Shown here: piece by piece, positions 11,289 to 22,115 of the stretch | Numbering within the stretch: the first letter of the stretch is position 1 | How the letters are laid out: each line of letters starts with the position of its first letter | Source of the DNA: Stenocarpella maydis | Lineage: Eukaryota > Ascomycota > Sordariomycetes > Diaporthales > Diaporthaceae | Length of the DNA: 64,000 bases | NCBI GenBank assembly: GCA_002270565.1 | Contig: NQMI01000031.1 | Span: forward strand, 135,216-199,215 | Direction: 5' to 3' | Notes under the pieces: model-generated | What the model saw: the letters and a program-made list of their open reading frames with translations, nothing else | Databases searched by the model: none | Told to the model about the DNA's origin: nothing | Made by a program: the position numbers and the translations under genes

Positions 11289-12502
11289 GCGAACCCGCCC
11301 CAAGACCTCGGCAAGCGACAGATACCGAAGAGTTCGGGTTTCGTGCGTCAGGGCAAGCAAGTAAAGGGATCGGGTCGGTGGTGATGGCGGCTGCGTGCAC
11401 TGCGCGGCTGGCTGGGCGATGGTGGATGGTGTTCTACTAGAGGGTGACGGTATCCTGGACGGCACTGCATGAACACAACAACCAACACGACAGCATTTTG
11501 GGCCGCTGGGTTTTTCTTTGCTGCGTTTAACGGAACATATCACCTCCAAAAAAAGGCAAAGGTGGCTGGCGTCAATGATAGGGAAATTCAGAAACCAAGA
11601 ATCAAGACCACTCATCATGGTCCAAACCAAATTATTGTGATACCAACCAACCAACACTTCCCCAGCTTTGTAACCAACGTGACCAAGCAAGCACTACCGA
11701 CGCAGGATGCAGGCCAGACACATACCACATGTCCCGGGTCTGTGGGGTTGCAACCGCTGGCACGTCCTCGTTTCTTAGACGTTGTTCACGGGAGACATTG
11801 CACATATGAAGCGTGCTTCGGGCTGCAGTCAAGTCACAGTCAGAACGAAACAATAGATGTCTGACTTTCTCAATGCCTAGGCAAATACGACATGATGCTG
11901 GTGAAAGTTGAGATGACCTCTTTGTCCCGGGTTACTGAGTGTTTGTCATCTGCTTCATGGCAGTACCCAATGTTTGTCTCACGGGCAAACTGCTGGGGCA
12001 ACTGTGAACACTGGTGGGCCAGTGGTCGTCCTACAAAGTCTAGCAGGTACGGACGTAGTGCGTTGTATGTAGAAAACAAAAGCTCCCCCAAATGGTCGGC
12101 TACTGAATGGGGTTTAGCGTGGCTAGGGCTTTCGTGGGCAGAATTGCAAGGGGACAATTTGAGAGCTCTGCATCACCCAAACCCCCTCCAGCCGGTCAGT
12201 CCATCACCTTCCCTCCACTCTTACGACGAGCCACCTTGATCTCTTGGGGTAGATACTGTTGCAGGTGAGTCCCCGGCATCTCAATTGCCCGTCTTGCAAT
12301 TTTGGCACCCGTAGGACCAGGCGGCCCCTCACAATTGTCAGCCGGAAATCGCCAGTCCGTCCGGCCGCTTTGTGCATTGTGTGGGGTCCTGCCCGGATTG
12401 AATTTTGTGGAAGGCTACGCTTCCTGGCGCCCGCCGACCAAGCTCTGAACCGAGCTGACCAGCCCTCCCCCAACCTCGCAGAAGCACAAGACAGTCGCGA
12501 AA
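11289..12502. other. Intergenic region
   Basis: It holds the eL14 3' UTR and the NAC-alpha upstream region. Open frames antisense to eL14 extend in here but have no domain support. The ~250 bp before the NAC-alpha ATG is CT-rich and could contain the transcription start. No other feature seen. Confidence 0.5.
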
Positions 12503-13355
12503 ATGGCCAACCCTAGAGTCGAGGAGCTCCCAGACGAGGAGCCTCCCAAGAACGTCTCCGTCGAGGAGGGCGCCGACGATGACAGCTCCGACTCTGAGAT
12601 CGAGGCGGGCGACTCCGGCCTGCCCGCCGGCTCTACCGCCGTCATCCACTCTCGCAACGAGAAAAAGGCCCGCAAGGCCATGGAGAAGCTGCACCTGACC
12701 CGCATCCAGGGCATCACCCGTGTCACCCTCCGCCGACCAAAGAACGTGAGTCTACATCTGGACTGTGGTGAAAGATACAAAGGAAGCAAAGTCAGCAGGC
12801 AGGAACAGGACCATGTCCTGGGCAAAAAGAGCGACGCCTGTGTATTATGGGGAACAATCTGCCAGCAGCCGCAGGACGCACAGCACACAATAGGCCATGG
12901 CTGACAGTGCATTGTTACAGATCCTCTTCGTGATCAACAACCCCGAGGTGTACAAGTCTCCTAACAGCAACACGTACATGTGAGTGCCCCACAAAACCAC
13001 TCGTCCCTCCCTCAACATGGGACTAACCCCCCGTCCCCGTAGCGTCTTCGGTGAGGCCAAGATCGAGGACCTCAACGCTTCCGCCCAGGCCGCCGCCGCC
13101 CAGCAGCTGGCCCAGGCCGAGCACGACCACGCTGGCCACGACCACGGCGAGTCCAGCAAGGCCGTCGAGGGTGGCGAGGCCAAGAAGGAGGAGGAGGAGG
13201 AGGATGACGGTGAGGAGGTTGACGCCGAGGGCATCGAGGATAAGGACATCGAGCTTGTCATGACCCAGGCCAACGTATCACGGAAGAAGGCCATCAAGGC
13301 GCTGAAGGAGAATGACAACGACATTGTCAACTCCATCATGGCTCTGAGCATCTAA
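12503..13355 (+). CDS. EGD2: Nascent polypeptide-associated complex subunit alpha
   Basis: Three exons, 12503-12745, 12921-12979 and 13043-13355, give 204 residues. Exon 2 is only 59 nt, and all junctions keep frame (phases 0 and 2). The acidic N-terminus is followed by the NAC domain ([50 protein letters not shown]). Then come a His/Ala-rich and a Glu-rich linker, and a C-terminal UBA domain ([20 protein letters not shown] to the end). NAC-alpha pairs with the beta subunit at the ribosomal exit tunnel, shields nascent chains and steers them away from mistargeting. Domain order and length match fungal EGD2. It lies in tandem with eL14, the same functional class. Confidence 0.97.
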
Positions 13356-13949
13356 GACAAAGCCCGCACCATCCATCCTCACACTCTAGTCTCTTGTGGT
13401 TGTTTAACAAGGTGCAGGGAAGCGAAAAGGTTTAGTGTGCCGTTTTGGGGCACCTCAGGTAATCGGAATTGATTCCCGATATCGAGGCAATCATGAATGG
13501 AAAATACCATGCACTTGACCGATTTATCCCTGAAATTGTTACCTCTGTCTATTGCTTCCTTGGTTAGCTGTGACTTGCAATTTACAGCTGACATGCATCT
13601 CGCCAATTGTTGAGCCTCGACAAAAGCTTGAGCTAGCTTCACCGTGAGAACTGCCATGTAAACCCGGGTCGCAGCCCGCCGCAAGAATAGAAAAGACAGA
13701 AACTAGTATTCAGCATCAAAGGCCAGTAGCATCGTATCAATTAGTTGCCCACCGTTTGTTTGTCTAGGCCAACGTCTCAGCATCTTGTTCGCAAGTCGCA
13801 TACCCCGGTTTCCTCCGGAGCGCATCACGTGACCCAGCCGTAGCCGCTGGGCCCCCGGACCGAAACCGTCATCGTCAACCTCCGTCCGTCGCTTTGAACC
13901 GCGTGCCTCAAATCCTCCACTCCCTTGATTCCACATATCAACCGCAAAG
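13356..13949. other. Intergenic region
   Basis: It contains the NAC-alpha 3' UTR and the ATP7 promoter. No open frame with domain support and no repeat seen. Confidence 0.5.
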
Positions 13950-14751
13950 ATGGCCGCAGTAAGTGACTCTCCCCTCAATTGACCTATATAGACGCCTTTT
14001 TGTATTCAATGACAATCTCCCCCGGCACCTCCACCTCGAGCCCGCCCCCCCCCCCGACGGGACCGCAAGACGGGAAAGATCCTGAGCTAATTTCTCCCGC
14101 ACCCTCCCGCGCAGCGATCCGCAGCCCTGAAGCTCGACTGGGCCAAAGTGACGACCTCGCTGGGCCTGCGTGGCCAGACGGTCGCGTCCCTGCAGGCGTT
14201 CAAGTCGCGCAACGACAACGCAAGGCGTAAGATGCAGCAGCTGTCCGAGCTCCCCACCGACGTCGACTTCGCCCAGTACCGCTCCACGCTCAAGAACCAG
14301 GCCGTCGTCGACGAGATCGAGAAGCGCTTCAAGGCCTTCAAGCCCGCCACCTACGACGTCTCCCGCCAGCTCAAGGCCATCGAGACCTTCGAGGCCGAGG
14401 CCGTCAAGAACGCCCAGGCCACCAAGCAGAAGGTCGACCTCGAGCTCCAGGACCTCACCAAGACGCTGCAGAACATCGAGCAGGCCAGGCCCTTCGAGGA
14501 CCTCACTGTGGTATGTACACGGAGGGGAACCCGAGATCGGAGCTTGTTAGGGAGGCTGAAGATGCTGATGGGTCTCTACAGGACGACGTTGCCGCCGCTG
14601 AGCCTTCGATCGACGAGAAGACCGCCAGGCTGGTCTCCAGAGGCCGCTGGGGCGTCCCCGGATACAAGGTACGTCTATCTCGCCGCGCTGCTCTACAGCT
14701 CATCGCTAACATCGGTCCCAGGAAAAATTCGGCGATCTCTCCGTGCTATAG
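13950..14751 (+). CDS. ATP7: Mitochondrial ATP synthase subunit d
   Basis: Four exons, 13950-13958, 14115-14510, 14582-14668 and 14722-14751, encode 173 residues, the standard fungal length. The first exon codes only Met-Ala-Ala and the last only nine residues plus stop; all introns are phase 0. Diagnostic segments are [20 protein letters not shown], the long helical stalk ([38 protein letters not shown]) and the conserved end [18 protein letters not shown]. Subunit d is part of the peripheral stalk of F1Fo-ATP synthase in the inner membrane. Without the tiny first and last exons the protein would lose its conserved ends, which is why I chose this model. Confidence 0.95.
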
Positions 14752-15066
14752 AGGACATGAACGTCACCTTCCCTTTGTGTACGCTAGCATTGTAGAAATC
14801 GGGCTCGGAGAGACAGGGGAGAGTGGGTTGGACGGCATGAGCAAGAATCCAAGTCTTTCATCACGAGCCACGCTACCATATGCACCACCAATAATGTCCT
14901 TGTCTACAATGTCGGCTTCGGGCTGGAGCCTATACTTACTTTAACATGCCACAGGTCCCGGAAGGGTTGGTCTCGAACTGCTCAACACGAGTGTCAGAAA
15001 ATAGGGTGCAATCACCAGGAGCGCAGGCTTGGCGGAGGCCTAAGATGTTCAGCATCGGATAAGGCA
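14752..15066. other. Short convergent intergenic spacer
   Basis: It lies between the converging ATP7 and hydrolase genes and should hold both 3' UTRs. No gene or repeat seen. Confidence 0.5.
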
Positions 15067-16128
15067 TCAGCTGGTCGCCTCGGCTATCCAAGCTAAGCCC
15101 TCCATCATTTTCATGTCCGCCTCGAGCGCTCTCTGCAAGTGCGGTGCCTTCAGCCAGAACGTATGGGGCCACCCAGAAAGAATATCGGTCCTGACCTCGA
15201 CCCCGGCGCCTCTCAGGATCCTGGCGTAGCAAGCCCCATCCGAGTACAACACATCATTCGTGCACAGCTGGACCCACGTCCTCGGCATCCCCTTCAGGCT
15301 CTCCTCCCCGGCCTCAAGCGGCATTCTCTCCAGTCCGTCCCGAGGGACGTCCCTGTACATGAACCCCAGCAGGCTCGTGTCGAAGCTCCTGTCCCACGCA
15401 CTGGTGTGCAAGTCCCTGATGCCCTCTGGCACGTACCCTCTCCCGCTGAACGCGTCACTGGTCACAGGGCACCTCAGGACGGCGCCGTGGAAGCTGGTCT
15501 TGGGCGCCTGCTGCGTCACGAGCGCGGCGAGCTGGCCGCCGCTCGAAGAGCCCACCACGATGACTCTTGCCTGGGGGTGGCGCCGGATAATGAAGTCAAA
15601 CGCGTCCTTGCAGTCCTGGACGATGGTGGTCGCCGGGTAGGAGGGCTGCAGCCGGTACCCGACCGAGTAGAGTCTCAGGCCCGGGAGGAACGCCTCCGTC
15701 TCCTTCAAGATACGCCGGCAGCTCAGTTCCTCGCTGTCAGCCTCGCCGACGACCAGACCGCCGCCATGATAGTAGATGACAACCCACGAACACACAGGCT
15801 CGTCCTCGGTTGTCCGGTCGTACTGCAGAATGGGTATGGCATAGCCGTCCAGGGTCGAGGGCACGTGGACCGTCAGCGTCTTGATCCAATGCGCCAGGTG
15901 GTGATCCCTCGCTCCTGGGGCCATCATAAAACTATTGAGCTCACGACACTGGGCTGCATAGACTGGCTGCCGGACGAGGATGTCCATGGCTGGGTTTGGG
16001 GCCAGGAGGTTGGCTTCTTGCTCGTGTTGGAGCCATGCTGGATCAAGCGGCGGTGCCTTCTGCAGGACTGGCGGCTCGTCTTCCATTCTCTGTCTTGCCC
16101 GCTGGGTCTCTTGATACAATGGCTGCAA
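15067..16128 (-). CDS. HSL-family alpha/beta hydrolase (esterase/lipase-like)
   Basis: A single-exon protein of 353 residues. It has the HGGG oxyanion-hole motif at 121-124, the nucleophile elbow VGSSSGG (Ser195), a probable acid at Asp292 (TNDVLYSDGACYA) and the catalytic His322 in SGWPHTFW. This order and spacing define the hormone-sensitive-lipase-like (alpha/beta hydrolase fold-3) family, which hydrolyses short-chain or aromatic esters. No signal peptide is seen, so it is probably intracellular. It is convergent with ATP7. The substrate is unknown, and nothing nearby suggests a biosynthetic cluster. Confidence 0.88.
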   Translation of the reverse strand: MQPLYQETQRARQRMEDEPPVLQKAPPLDPAWLQHEQEANLLAPNPAMDILVRQPVYAAQCRELNSFMMAPGARDHHLAHWIKTLTVHVPSTLDGYAIPILQYDRTTEDEPVCSWVVIYYHGGGLVVGEADSEELSCRRILKETEAFLPGLRLYSVGYRLQPSYPATTIVQDCKDAFDFIIRRHPQARVIVVGSSSGGQLAALVTQQAPKTSFHGAVLRCPVTSDAFSGRGYVPEGIRDLHTSAWDRSFDTSLLGFMYRDVPRDGLERMPLEAGEESLKGMPRTWVQLCTNDVLYSDGACYARILRGAGVEVRTDILSGWPHTFWLKAPHLQRALEADMKMMEGLAWIAEATS

Positions 16129-17083
16129 TCGATCTTGGAGATCTCTTGAATAAATGTGGTGGTAAGTGCCTGGTGGCAGTCTGCTGGGAATAATCGGACT
16201 CTTTGACTGTACCTAGGTAACCTGAGGCCTAGAGCCTTACCTTGCTTCTATTTGACTTGAAACGTAGAGTACATCTCGTCGGCCTAGCCATTAGAGCAGC
16301 TGATTGCGTACAACCGGAGCTATTACTCCAGGAGTTTTCCCACCAATCAAAAACAGCTAGTATGCGCTATATCGAGCAGGATATGGAGAAATGAGGCATG
16401 GATCGAGCTCCTCTTGCCTATGTTACATAGGGGGAAACCAAATATCGAATGCCAGGAATCTCGAAACGTATATACCCAACCTTGGAAAGCAACTCAGCCC
16501 ATGCCCATGCCAATCCTGATTATTCGGCTCCCTTTCTGTCCATTGCAACCATCAATAACTCAATCTTTGAAGAAGCTTATCGTGATCTCTCATTGTCCCC
16601 AGACACGATGAGCTCATGCCCGAGCTCCCTGGCGCGGATCCTCCATGCTGTTACGGATGAGGGACCGTACTAGGTACGTAGTTGCACTGATGGGAAGTCT
16701 GGATTTGACGAGGTTCCCAGCTTTCTTGACGCCAGTCAGCCATCCTTCTTGGCGAGTGCTATTCTTCGTCGCCAGTGTGGATGAGTGACTACTAGATGCT
16801 TCTCTACTGTGGTGCGGCACGGACCGTGTCCCCAAATATTCAGTAGAGCCTCCACATTGGCAAAGGCACTGGGGCAATACAAGGCCACCTTCGCTGTGAC
16901 GTCGTCGACCTCGTCACGGCAAGGTTAAATCTTGGCCTGTCCCAGCCAGATCCACCGTTGAAAGCCTCAGTATTTAGCGTACCTCCTCAGCCCAACTACC
17001 AAGGTGCTAGTTCCGTCTGACTTGATCCCCTCAACTCGGCACCCTCAATTCAAACACCAAACATCTCCAAGCTCGACGCCGAA
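16129..17083. other. Intergenic region
   Basis: It should contain the promoters of the leftward hydrolase and the rightward GFA gene. A 74-residue frame at 16449-16673 lacks a recognisable domain. I see no RNA gene and no repeat. Confidence 0.45.
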
Positions 17084-17613
17084 ATGGTCAGAGCCAGTTG
17101 TGTTTGCGGCAGCTCTGCCTACGAGTTCACCGGCAAGTATCAGGCCTTTGTAAGTTCCGAGGCATAAGACCCCTTTTTCGACAGCGGACCTGACAGAATC
17201 CCTATAGCTTGCTTGCCACTGCATACCCTGCCGCAAGGTCACGGGCGCTGATCGATCTCTGAACCTGGCCGTGCACAAGAATGCCGTGACAATCACTTCG
17301 GGGACGGACAGGCTGGTCTCTAGGAGCTCAGACAGCGGCAAGGGCTTGACATACCATCAGTGTGCGGGTGTAAGTCAGGCATTGGGGAAGGCCGTTCCTC
17401 TGGGCATGGGCTGACTGCTAACACTTGAGCAAGTGTGGCAACCCAATGTATGCTGTCTCCGGGAAAGATCCGGAGACGTACTTCCTCAAGGTCGGCCTCA
17501 TCGATGACGACGAGTTCCTGAATTCACTCGGAGCACCGAAGGTGGAAATCTACTGCAAGTATATGTGGGACTGGGAGAAGGCTTTCGATGGGGCACAATT
17601 GATTCAGAACTAG
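17084..17613 (+). CDS. GFA/CENP-V-fold zinc protein
   Basis: Three exons, 17084-17149, 17208-17369 and 17434-17613, give 135 residues; both introns are phase 0 and the second ends in CTAAC...AAG. The metal-binding pattern is complete: CVCG at 6-9, CHCIPCRK at 25-32 and CAGCG at 74-78. These are the three cysteine clusters of the glutathione-dependent formaldehyde-activating enzyme (GFA) fold. Fungal genomes carry many such small paralogues, and few are proved to act on S-hydroxymethylglutathione, so the enzymatic role is open. It is a full-length, compact family member. No targeting signal. Confidence 0.9.
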
Positions 17614-18347
17614 ATATTTGAAACAGCATACAGCCACAGCAACTCCCGGCCCGCGCCGGTTCTGGTATTGGAAAATGTTGGATGCAGGAATGGTGTCAGG
17701 CAAAGACCAGGTTAGGTTTTGCCACCGTGCATACACTTTGAGCTCATGCTTCCCCAGAGGGCTCCGAGGAAATGTACGTCCCATCATCGATCCACAAGAC
17801 TCTAAGAGCCGTAATCCCCACGACCATGCCTAGCTTAAGGAGATGTAGTCTCCCGTGGCCTCGAGTCCATCCAGCCCGTCAGAAGCCTGCCCACCCGTAT
17901 CTCCCTGAGGCCTCCCAGTCGTGTTCCCAGGCTCACCGCCCTCTCCTGTCACTCCTTCGCCTGCCCAGGTGGGCTTGCTACATACCTGGAAGGAGATATC
18001 CTGCTAGCTGGTATATTCCGTAGAGGACTGGGCTCCTCCAGCAGCCGATCACCAGGCGCGGCGGTCTGTGGCCCAATAGAGCAAGCCATAATGGTGTCGC
18101 GGATGGTATCGTACCCATATCTCTCGTAAACGCGTTCTAGTCTTTGCTTGACTCTTAAGCCGTAGGCTGGTGTAGTTTCGCCGAGCAGCCGGGGCATAGT
18201 TCTGAGCCACACAGCAGCCTATAGATCCTATTAGCAGATGGCTCCTGCACTGCCAACGTACCGGTTCAAGGTATCGATATGTTGAAAACGCATGTTCTTC
18301 CATTACTCCCACAGAGCCGTAAGGGCTTCTTTCGCCTGGGGACAACT
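17614..18347. other. Intergenic or unresolved coding
   Basis: Minus-strand frames at 17949-18212 and 18049-18345 could be 3' exons of the gene at 18348-19079 (there is a possible GTACGT donor near 18260), but I could not build a consistent splice chain. No domain recognised. Confidence 0.3.
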
Positions 18348-19079
18348 TTAGGTATTGCTTACCCGATTGATTCCCCTCCCTTCACCGCCATTGCCTAGGC
18401 TGGAGTCCTCCATGATTAGTCCTGGCTCAAGAAGGAATATCACCCGGCCTCCGATGTTGTACTCTGGGGGCAGCGTTCCACCCATCAAAAGCCTATCGGT
18501 TGTACATGTATTTGCGTCAGACAGTGCAGCAGGGTCAGGGAAGCGGCTCCCGGGGCGCGCAACAGGGTAGGGGGCACAAACCTGTAGAGCAGGTTGAATG
18601 CTGGGCCCAGTATCCCATTGCCGGAATACTGTCAACTGCAGAGCACATGTTAGCGAAGCGGGGGAGCCTTGCACAGTTCCAACGCATTGGATGAATCCAC
18701 TCACGTCTTCATACACCCATATCAGCGAGATGTAGACCATTTCTGACCCTTGTGGACCCAGATCATCTTCAATCCGTGAGGTGCCCACATCATCTCGCTT
18801 GATACGCATATTGAGGTTGGGTAGTAAAAGCGAGGGTTGTATATCTCCATTTCCCGTGTAAAGCGTCCTCAACACCTCTACGTTTGCGTCCACATCCGGT
18901 TCCACTCTGGCGGCTTGATCGGCGTCGGAGCCCACCCAGTCCCTGACCCACCGGTTGCCTCGGTCTGCTCGTGGGTTCTGGGCTGTAGGCTTTAGGATTA
19001 AAAAGGTTTCAAAGTAGCCTATATGTACTTGCGCGTGTCCCGGCCTTTCGATAAACATATCTGCGTAATACTTGCTCAT
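18348..19079 (-). CDS. Hypothetical protein, splice structure uncertain
   Basis: An open frame of 243 codons starts MSKYYADMFIERPGHAQVHI. The first 125 codons (19079-18705) look like genuine protein (WVRDWVGSDADQAARV, LLLPNLNMRIKRDDVG, YISLIWVYED). They are followed by a convincing 69-nt intron (18704-18636: GTGAGT, branch CGCTAAC, TGCAG). After that come 18 codons and a second possible GTTTGT donor at 18581. Beyond it the reading frame is unclear; a GTAAGC donor near 18360 suggests more exons to the left. I do not recognise the family. It may be a real but fast-evolving gene or a decaying one. Confidence 0.4.
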   Translation of the reverse strand: MSKYYADMFIERPGHAQVHIGYFETFLILKPTAQNPRADRGNRWVRDWVGSDADQAARVEPDVDANVEVLRTLYTGNGDIQPSLLLPNLNMRIKRDDVGTSRIEDDLGPQGSEMVYISLIWVYEDVSGFIQCVGTVQGSPASLTCALQLTVFRQWDTGPSIQPALQVCAPYPVARPGSRFPDPAALSDANTCTTDRLLMGGTLPPEYNIGGRVIFLLEPGLIMEDSSLGNGGEGRGINRVSNT

Positions 19080-19189
19080 TTCACGTTAATCCCTCGGCGC
19101 ATCGTGGAGAAGAAACAATTGTGGGAGCAGTGGTTCCCATCAGCCCCCACGAGAAGGTGGCGAAGGCTCTTCGACCAGGGGAATCAATT

Positions 19190-19705
19190 CTAAAAGGTAT
19201 AAAAAATATTACTCGCGCCCATCCGAGTATTCGAATATGGGTCTGCGTGGACCTGTACGGACATTGTGAGGGTGCCTGTTGCTCCATTGCCGAAACGCGG
19301 CAATTGCACTGTTGTTGTGGCTACTGCTTCTGCATAGACACTTTTGGTCATGAACCGTGATTCTGCCTGTAATATGATCCCCTGCCCAGGACTCCCAGAT
19401 AAACCCGAGACTTGTAGGCTGGGTGTTCTCGGGGGTGGTGGACTCGGACGGGGTGTTCTTGGAGGTGATGGACTCGGACATGATGGATTTTCAGACGAAG
19501 GGGATTGAGGATTATAGATTGCATTCTGCCCTCGCCAGTCAGCGGGGCAGTTACAAAATGGAATTTCGACAAGTCTGGCGGAAAAAGCTTGGAGCCTATT
19601 GTAAAGATCGTTGTAGGTGGCGTGAGAAGGATGTGAGTTGTTGTCATGCTGTGCACCTGGCGCAGGCAGAGGTAAACCCGTTGGTCTACCGACTCGTTGC
19701 GGCAT
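19190..19705 (-). CDS. Hypothetical Pro/Ser-rich protein
   Basis: A 171-codon frame. Its middle has a Pro/Ser-rich linker (about 75-97), followed by a segment rich in beta-branched residues (SVYAEAVATTTVQLP, GTLTMSVQVHADPYSN). It ends 110 bp before the start of the next minus-strand frame and could be its upstream part, but no acceptable intron joins them. No family recognised; it may not be real. Confidence 0.25.
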   Translation of the reverse strand: MPQRVGRPTGLPLPAPGAQHDNNSHPSHATYNDLYNRLQAFSARLVEIPFCNCPADWRGQNAIYNPQSPSSENPSCPSPSPPRTPRPSPPPPRTPSLQVSGLSGSPGQGIILQAESRFMTKSVYAEAVATTTVQLPRFGNGATGTLTMSVQVHADPYSNTRMGASNIFYTF

Positions 19706-20828
19706 TTTCCACTAGAAGTTCTCAATAGCCTCAATGTCTTCAGTTTTCTTCTTTCGGGTGCCTGATTATTGGCGAGAAAGGTGTATTTCGGCGTCTCTAA
19801 GGCAATGTACGATAGGTCGCTGGAATGACTAGTGCTACCTAGGTACCAGTACCATAAGACGATCCCCAAATGTCAGGAATGGAGCCAACGTAGTTGTAGC
19901 TAGAAGGTGAGGGACGAGCGCACTGGCAGAAAAGATGAAAAGAAAAAGAATGAAGAAATAGCACAGATCGTGGCTGACTTCCTGATCTGAAGGGTGTAGA
20001 AGGATGGGGACAAGGCAACAAAGTAAAGATGTTTGGGTACATAAGTAGCTTGGAGCGGCCGGAAACAACATGGACAAAGCCGATGGCACGACGCTTGCTG
20101 ACGATTTATGATTATTCATCCAAATCTAAAACAGCAACAAATATATAAAGCATACATCAGTATTCCTGTAGTTCAAATCTCCAGAAAGAGGGGCTGTTGA
20201 GTGACCCCAATGTTGGAAGAGAACAGATTCCAATATCACAGTATAGAGGCATGTGTCTCTGCCTACAGTACTTAAGTAATTACAGCATGTTATATATTTA
20301 CGAAATACAAGATATTTCAAAATTCAGAAGCTGGCAGATATAGTAAATCTATAATTCATTATTACCCACTAATAAATGTCTATTGAAAGCTTGCCAGCTT
20401 GAGACTAGGAGCCTGACTCGGCATTCACGCATTTACGGTTTGACCTCTTGACATACACACAAAGACGGCATTCAATAAGTGCTCTAAATGCTCCGTTCAT
20501 CATATACAACTTTAGAACCGACACTCAATTTGGCAAACCTAGCGAGAGAATATTGTGGCTTTAGGCCTTCCAGTGCTGGGCGCTATCCTCATATTCTGCA
20601 CGTGTATATTTCAACTCACAACAGAAGTTGATGTTTCCAGTTGTTGACCTTGAATTTCCTGAAGGCTAAAATGGCCCTCTTCTTTTTCTTTTTTCTTTTT
20701 TCTTTCTCTTTTCTCTTAATTGTTTTCTTCGCTATATCCAGTATGAGCAGTATAGTGAGGTGTTCTCAAGCGGCTCGTTTGGCAATTAGTTACGTCAAAG
20801 GGCCTGTTAGGTGACATGTTCCATGGAA
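19706..20828. other. Gene-free transition into the repeat island
   Basis: AT content rises toward the right. There is a poly-pyrimidine run near 20,678-20,720. No gene seen. The TA dinucleotide at 20829-20830 is the target duplication of the transposon that starts at 20831. Confidence 0.45.
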
Positions 20829-20830
20829 TA

Positions 20831-20873
20831 AGTCCCCTTACCCACTCACGCACCAACCCCCTCGCGCACCGGC
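20831..20873 (+). repeat. Left terminal inverted repeat of the pogo-like element
   Basis: These 43 bp are the reverse complement of 37314-37356. Confidence 0.92.
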
Positions 20874-20939
20874 CCTAATTCTGACCTCCTCTGGAACCAC
20901 CCTTAACTTCAACAATTAATTTCTTAACGACCATTGCAG

Positions 20940-21751
20940 CTATTCGCAATCGAACAACGACCCCTTGCTATCTGAATCGTGCACTACAATACATTCCATT
21001 TCCTCAACCTTATCATCATCCCCTAACTCATCGCCTTTAAGTATTACCACCAGCTCTTCTTTTATAAGTCCCATCGCCGCCCTCTCCCTTGCAATCACCA
21101 CGACGTCTACAAACGCTTGATTTGGGTTTAGTACAACCCTCCTCTTCTTCCTAAGCTTCTAATGCTCCAAAGCAGCTATAAGGACCTCCTTTTTAGCTTC
21201 AGCTGTAGCTGTATATACTGCTAACTTATCCAGCCCCTTGCCGAGCTTCTTAAATAAGAGACATACGGTAGGGGACTTATATGCATTACTAACGCTATAT
21301 AATTCCAATTTGATTACCTGAATGTGTCTAGAGGAATGTAGTGTTTTTAAATCGATTGCAGCTAGTTCTGAGTTAATTGGGATAACCGCTGGGGGTATAG
21401 GGGCTCTAGCAATTGCATTATTATTATTTTCAGCCACTAGTCGCGATCTCTTAACCTTTATTCGGTCTCTAGGCCAAATTCCCGTTGCAAACTAAGTATT
21501 TCTAATAGTGGTCTTCTTAAGGGCTATTTCGCGTGCTTTTTAATAGGCATGAAGAAAGAATTCCTTGCTGGATTCCTTTATGCCGTAGGTTATAGCCAAG
21601 AGGGCTAATTGCTAATGATATCTCCGCTTTAAAGAGGAGAATATACTAACGTTGAGAGGCTAAAGGACATAAGACGTATGGGGGGGAAGAAATATGAGCC
21701 AAATCTTCGATTTATAGCAATGCCACATAAAATCTTTAGTAGTGTGCAAGC
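20940..21751 (-). pseudogene. C-terminal part of Fot1/pogo transposase, decayed
   Basis: Read leftwards from 21751, the translation shows the end of the DDE domain (HTTKDFMWHCYKS, then LPPHTSYVL-stop-PLNV, SIFSPLKRRY). It continues through ATGIWPRDRIKVKRSRL into the typical charged tail, ending at a stop at 20940. Several Gln codons (CAG/CAA) have become stops, for example before KLRKKRR, as RIP produces. The frame is cut at 21752 exactly where a Gypsy LTR starts, just after the position of the second catalytic aspartate. The family assignment rests on the LPPHTSH-type and PLDV-like motifs. Confidence 0.85.
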
Positions 21752-22115
21752 TGTCAGGACCCAGGGTCGCATGCTCGGAGGAAGCGTCGAGGAAGCAGCG
21801 ATACCGCTGCCTGGACCTATACTGGGCCATAAAAGGAATAACTCAGAGCTAGAAAGAATGACTCAACAACCCTCAGAATGAGCAGAGCACGAAACAAAGG
21901 CTAGTCATAACCGCGGCAAGGCCGCACAGAGACTGCATAGCATAAACGCGGGTCAGTCTATAAAAGGACAGCTAAGGAAGGGGATGGGAGAAGGAAGGAG
22001 GGGGGGTAACGATCAGTAGCTCCTCACTCCCGAATATACTGCTCCCTTACTCCACACATACTAAGCCTATACTATATGCACTCATTCACTCTACTTGCAA
22101 CCCTACACCCTAACA
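21752..22115 (+). repeat. 5' LTR of Gypsy-1
   Basis: It starts TGTCAGGACCC and ends ACCCTAACA, the TG...CA form of an LTR. TATA-like ATAAAAGG boxes occur near 21831 and 21960. It abuts the broken pogo transposase on the left and gag on the right. Only one copy is in the window, so its boundaries rest on end motifs. Confidence 0.7.
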
